DNA of 15,487 bases. Origin: Proteobacteria bacterium UBA6492. GTDB lineage: Bacteria > Pseudomonadota > Gammaproteobacteria > UBA6429 > Thiohalophilaceae. This document shows, in pieces, positions 12,541 through 15,487 of the stretch. Under the pieces are notes generated by a model, which saw nothing but the letters and a program-made list of their open reading frames with translations, did no database searches and had not been told where the DNA came from. How positions within the stretch are numbered: position 1 is the stretch's first letter; every line of letters begins with the position of its first letter. Location: contig DJMK01000140.1 of the NCBI GenBank assembly GCA_002436485.1, positions 7,429 to 22,915 of the forward strand, written 5' to 3'. The translations under genes and the position numbers were made by a program.

Positions 12541-12966
12541 ATGATGACAAATGAAGACATGGACTATAACAGCGCGATGGAAGCCTTTGCGGCCAAGCAT
12601 TTTTCCACCGCCATGCAACTCTTTTTGCCGTTCGCTGAAAAGGGCGATGCCGATGCACAGCACAGGATAGCCATCATGCAGCAGAACGGTCTGGGTATGG
12701 CTCGCAATTGCGAGGAAGCCGTACACTGGATGAAAGCCGCCGCAGAACAGGGGCTGGCAATTGCGCAACACGGACTCGGTTTTATGTACCTTGAGGGTGA
12801 TTGTGTGGAACAGAATGCCAGCGAGGCTGCCAAATGGTTTCAGTTGGCCGCCGATCAGGGGTTGGCCGGTTCTCTGACGACCCTGGCCCAGATGTACGAG
12901 CAGGGCAACGGCGTCGAACAGGATATGGATAAAGCAAAACAACTCTACGAACAGGCTGGCTTTTAA
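12541..12966 (+). CDS. Cytoplasmic Sel1-repeat protein, 141 aa
   Basis: The chain has no signal peptide, so unlike the Sel1 protein at 6286 it should be cytoplasmic. It contains about three to four Sel1/TPR-like units: AMEAFAAKHFSTAMQLFLPFAEKGDADAQ, HRIAIMQQNGLGMARNCEEAVHWMKAAAEQG, IAQHGLGFMYLEGDCVEQNASEAAKWFQLAADQG and SLTTLAQMYEQGNGVEQDMDKAKQLYEQAGF. The start could be ATG 12541 or ATG 12544, with AAAGAG upstream. It lies 22 bases before the MoxR-type ATPase gene, so it probably leads that operon and may bridge the ATPase or the VWA protein to clients (inference). Confidence 0.85.
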   Translation: MMTNEDMDYNSAMEAFAAKHFSTAMQLFLPFAEKGDADAQHRIAIMQQNGLGMARNCEEAVHWMKAAAEQGLAIAQHGLGFMYLEGDCVEQNASEAAKWFQLAADQGLAGSLTTLAQMYEQGNGVEQDMDKAKQLYEQAGF

Positions 12967-12988
12967 TCAGCCTTGATAAGGAAACAGC

Positions 12989-14035
12989 ATGCGTCCAGCA
13001 CACTTACTTCAGGTCCTCGATAAAGAATTTCTCAGTGCCGAAGCCGGTCATCACACGCCGGTGATGTTGTGGGGTCCACCCGGCGTGGGTAAGTCACAAA
13101 TGATTGCTCAGGTGGCAGAAAAGCATAACGTGCCGCTGATTGATATACGCTTGTCACAGATGGAACCGTCTGATTTACGTGGCATACCTTTTCGGGAAAA
13201 TGATCTGGTGGAATGGGCGGTACCGGCGATGTTACCGAACGCACAACGCCATGGTGCAAATGGCATCCTGTTTCTGGATGAGATTACGTCTGCGCCACCC
13301 AGTGTTTCCGCAGCGGCCTACCAGTTGATCCTGGATCGCAAACTGGGCGCTTATGAAATTCCCGAGGGCTGGGCGATTTTCGCTGCGGGCAACCGGCAGG
13401 GCGATCGCGGCGTGACCTACACCATGCCGGCACCACTGGCCAACCGTTTCTCGCATTTCGGGGTTGATATCAACGTTGATGACTGGGTGGCCTGGGCGTA
13501 TGCGAACAAGATTGACGATCGTATTATTGCATTTGTACGTTTTCGTCCCGAACTGTTGTTTGATTTTGATCCCGCACATAATCCGTCAGCATTTCCAACC
13601 CCCAGGTCCTGGGAATTTGCGCATCGCGCATTACAAAAGTTTGAAGACCAGCATGATTTGTTGCTTGGCTCATTGCAGGCCTGTGTCGGTCAGGCTGCCG
13701 GTATCGAGGTGAAAGCATTCGTTGATAACCTGGATCAAATGCCGGATCTGGATGCCATCGTGCGTGGTGAGCAGGTACCGGCACCGAAGGAAATCGATTT
13801 GCAATACGCGGTAGCTTCCTCGTTAGTTGGCCGGGCCATTCGCGCCAAAGGGCAGGATGATGCAGTGGAAGTGCAGGGTAACATTCTTGACTATGCCAGC
13901 AGTTTTCCTCAAAAGGAAATGGGTGTCATGCTGGTGACCGATATGCATCGTGCTATCGGGGAAGATATTTTCACGATACCGCAGTTTGCGCGCTGGTCAA
14001 ACGATGTCGCTGACCTGATGCTGTACGAGGGTTAA
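12989..14035 (+). CDS. MoxR-type AAA+ ATPase
   Basis: A 348-aa AAA+ protein. Walker A is GPPGVGKS (29-36), Walker B is ILFLDE (93-98), sensor 1 is Asn135 in AAGNRQ and the likely arginine finger is Arg153 in APLANRFSH. The insertion pattern and the C-terminal helical lid (PRSWEFAHRAL onward) fit the MoxR branch. MoxR ATPases act with VWA-domain partners as chaperones that remodel or activate metalloenzymes and other complexes. The next gene encodes exactly such a VWA partner, 21 bases away. The ribosome site AAGGAA supports the start at 12989. All catalytic motifs are intact. The client cannot be told from sequence; proximity to dsr genes makes a redox or sulfur enzyme conceivable but unproven. 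Confidence 0.92.
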   Translation: MRPAHLLQVLDKEFLSAEAGHHTPVMLWGPPGVGKSQMIAQVAEKHNVPLIDIRLSQMEPSDLRGIPFRENDLVEWAVPAMLPNAQRHGANGILFLDEITSAPPSVSAAAYQLILDRKLGAYEIPEGWAIFAAGNRQGDRGVTYTMPAPLANRFSHFGVDINVDDWVAWAYANKIDDRIIAFVRFRPELLFDFDPAHNPSAFPTPRSWEFAHRALQKFEDQHDLLLGSLQACVGQAAGIEVKAFVDNLDQMPDLDAIVRGEQVPAPKEIDLQYAVASSLVGRAIRAKGQDDAVEVQGNILDYASSFPQKEMGVMLVTDMHRAIGEDIFTIPQFARWSNDVADLMLYEG

Positions 14036-14051
14036 CACGTTTTTTATTGAT

Positions 14052-14063
14052 GTTGCATGCAAC
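14052..14063. promoter_or_regulatory. Perfect palindrome enclosing the start codon of the VWA gene
   Basis: GTTGCATGCAAC is exactly self-complementary, and the ATG of the next gene (14057-14059) lies in its middle. As RNA it could fold with a GTTG/CAAC stem and the start codon largely in the CATG loop. No ribosome site is evident upstream, so translation may depend on coupling to the ATPase gene. Confidence 0.4.
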
Positions 14064-15304
14064 TGGTTAAACTCGACATAGAAGATAAACTGGCCGCGGC
14101 CAGAACCCGTCTGATCATCGATAAACCGTTCCTGGGCGCGTTGGTATTACGCTTGCCGATCGTAAAAGCCGACCCTGATTGGTGTAAAACAACCGCGACC
14201 GATGCCAAATCTTTTTACTATAACGAAGAATACATTGAGCAATTAAGTTTAGCTGAAACCCAGTTTATTCTTGCGCATGAAGCATTGCATTGCGCACTTT
14301 CCCATTTTGCACGGCGTGAACATCGCATCAAGCATCGTTGGGATCTGGCCTGCGACTACGCTATTAATCCGTTGCTGTTATCTGATGGTCTGACGGCACC
14401 CCCGGGTTCGTTATACGAAAGCAGTTATGAAGGCATGACAGCCGAAGAGATTTATCCTTTTATTGATGATAACGAGAACGAAGAGACACTGGATCAACAT
14501 GTTTATGATAAGCCTGATGAGTCAAATGCAAATCAGAACAAGAATCCTGAACCTCCGCCACCACAGTCCGAGCCAGACCAGGAAAAGGACGAAGAGGCAA
14601 GCAGTAGTCCGCAACAACAACCCGATGAAAATACCAGTGGCGCACCACAACCACCACCTCTGTCACAGGATGAAATGGATAACCTGAGTGTGCAATGGCA
14701 ACAACGCATGGCGGGTGCCGCACAACAGGCCATGCAGTCAGGCAAGCTAAGTGGTGACATGGCGCGCCTGGTGGATTTCCTGTTGCAACCACAACTGCCA
14801 TGGCGCATGTTGCTGGCGCGTTACATGACGGCTTTGGCGCGTGATGATTACAGTTATACGCGCCCATCAACACGGCGTGGTGATCCGGCAATCTTTCCAA
14901 GCCTACGCAGTCAACAGGTTGATATCGTGATTGCACTGGATACCAGTGGTTCTATCTCGCAAGAAGAAATGGAAGAATTTATAACCGAGATCGATGCAAT
15001 CAAAGGCCAGATGCGTGCACGCATTATTCTGCATGCCTGTGATTCCGAGCTTGATAAAGCAGGGCCATGGTCTTTTGAACCGTGGGAAGAATTCAGTTTG
15101 CCAGATGATATTAGCGGCGGTGGCGGTACTGATTTTCGTCCCATATTTGACTGGGCAGAAACGCTGGATAGAACACCGGAACTTCTTATTTATTTCACCG
15201 ATGCGGAAGGCCGTTTCCCGCAGGTCATGCCTTACTACCCGGTAATCTGGCTTGTGAAAGGCAAAGCAAAGGTGCCATGGGGGCAACGCGTCCAGTTGAA
15301 CTAG
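14057..15304 (+). CDS. Metallopeptidase-like VWA protein (DUF2201 type), partner of the MoxR ATPase
   Basis: A 415-aa protein with two recognisable parts. The N-terminal domain carries a zinc-peptidase-like HEALH motif (His74-Glu75-Ala-Leu-His78) with Asp100 in WDLACDYAIN as a possible further ligand. An acidic Pro/Gln-rich linker spans about 133-205. The C-terminal domain (about 285-415) is a VWA fold with a full MIDAS: Asp295-Thr-Ser-Gly-Ser299, Thr358-Asp359 in GGGGTDF and Asp382 in TDAEG. The pairing of this architecture with a MoxR ATPase is a recurrent arrangement. Both the HExxH motif and the MIDAS look intact, so peptidase activity and metal-dependent client binding are possible. The start at 14057 lacks a ribosome site and sits inside a palindrome. 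It converges with the EAL gene, 15 bases away. Confidence 0.9.
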   Translation: MQLVKLDIEDKLAAARTRLIIDKPFLGALVLRLPIVKADPDWCKTTATDAKSFYYNEEYIEQLSLAETQFILAHEALHCALSHFARREHRIKHRWDLACDYAINPLLLSDGLTAPPGSLYESSYEGMTAEEIYPFIDDNENEETLDQHVYDKPDESNANQNKNPEPPPPQSEPDQEKDEEASSSPQQQPDENTSGAPQPPPLSQDEMDNLSVQWQQRMAGAAQQAMQSGKLSGDMARLVDFLLQPQLPWRMLLARYMTALARDDYSYTRPSTRRGDPAIFPSLRSQQVDIVIALDTSGSISQEEMEEFITEIDAIKGQMRARIILHACDSELDKAGPWSFEPWEEFSLPDDISGGGGTDFRPIFDWAETLDRTPELLIYFTDAEGRFPQVMPYYPVIWLVKGKAKVPWGQRVQLN

Positions 15305-15319
15305 AATGGTTGCTGGTAA

Positions 15320-15487
15320 TTACTGCAACAGATCATCGAGCTTGTGTGGTCGGGATATACCAAAGCCCTGCAGGTAATCGACACCGATTTCTTTTAATAA
15401 TTCTGCAGACTCTTCATCCTGAACAAATTCGGCAACCACCAGCTTGTCCATGAAATGACCGATTTCAGTGACTGATTTCACCACGGC
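15320..15487 (-). CDS. EAL-domain protein, C-terminal fragment (c-di-GMP phosphodiesterase type)
   Basis: Only the last 55 residues are in the window; the gene continues past the right edge. The end of an EAL domain is clear: SVTEIGHFMDKLVVAEFVQDEES, then LLKEIGVDYLQGFGISRPHKL before the stop. The glutamate in the AEFVQDEE block and the Gln-Gly of YLQGFG match conserved positions of the family, which hydrolyses cyclic di-GMP. Gln in AEFVQ replaces the more usual Glu. The EAL signature itself and any sensor or GGDEF domain lie outside, so activity cannot be judged. It converges with the VWA gene and probably belongs to a separate unit. Confidence 0.88.
   Translation of the reverse strand, partial: AVVKSVTEIGHFMDKLVVAEFVQDEESAELLKEIGVDYLQGFGISRPHKLDDLLQ

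Noticed and set aside
14460..14936. 158-codon open frame on the minus strand
   Set aside because: It is antisense to the Pro/Gln-rich linker and VWA domain of a well-supported gene; the His/Ala-rich translation reflects the repeats of the linker.
1..15487. CRISPR repeat array to go with the Cas6-like protein
   Set aside because: No series of regularly spaced 25-40-base repeats was found; the only spaced repeat is a single pair of 13-mers at 3557-3602, too short and too few.
1..15487. Mobile-element or genomic-island boundaries
   Set aside because: No transposase, integrase, terminal inverted repeats or tRNA-borne attachment site was seen; gene spacing and base use look uniform by eye.

Overview
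The window most likely comes from a sulfur-oxidising gammaproteobacterium (Chromatiales-like or a related lithotroph). The strongest clue is at the left edge. There the minus strand carries the start of dsrA, the alpha subunit of dissimilatory sulfite reductase, in a form resembling the oxidative (reverse) enzyme. A DsrC-family protein lies nearby. No plasmid, phage, transposon, rRNA, tRNA or CRISPR array was seen. The rest looks like a chromosomal block of accessory genes beside a dsr operon.

Layout. Positions 1-416: dsrA 5' part, minus strand. 417-864: a 448-base divergent control region with a NarL-type 7-2-7 dyad and two palindromes. 865-2688: a plus-strand run of a TauD/TfdA-like dioxygenase, a 64-aa protein and a stand-alone Cas6/Cmx6-like RAMP protein. 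2831-3502: a DsrC-family protein with no cysteine at all (RspA type) and a 67-aa small protein, closed by a strong terminator. 3639-4699: a PiuC/YbiX-type hydroxylase divergent from a 107-aa unknown. 4710-6804: an exported TPR protein divergent from a Sel1-repeat protein whose upstream region holds an FNR-type box exactly 41.5 bp from a good -10 element. 6973-8029: two tandem cyclic-nucleotide-binding-fold proteins, both without a DNA-binding domain. 8052-10175: a minus-strand operon of a 354-aa unknown (resembling the 'Sfum_1244' family), a prolyl-4-hydroxylase-like dioxygenase and a GNAT acetyltransferase. 10319-10870: a 183-aa unknown starting at GTG. 10935-12316: a degenerate anthranilate phosphoribosyltransferase-like protein and a 66-aa protein with two Tyr/Trp-Gly motifs. 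12541-15304: a Sel1 protein, a MoxR-type AAA+ ATPase and a metallopeptidase-like VWA protein. 15320-15487: the C-terminal end of an EAL (c-di-GMP phosphodiesterase) protein, minus strand.

How they may work together (inference). The DsrC-like protein has lost both redox cysteines, so it cannot carry sulfur and is more likely regulatory. FNR-type boxes in front of it and of the Sel1 gene, a NarL-type dyad beside dsrA and an IscR-like site further on suggest that oxygen, nitrate or redox state tunes this block. Three unrelated classes of Fe(II)/2-oxoglutarate oxygenase occur within 8.3 kb. The most unusual element is the Cas6-like protein with no CRISPR locus, encoded 23 bases after a small gene in the run that diverges from dsrA.
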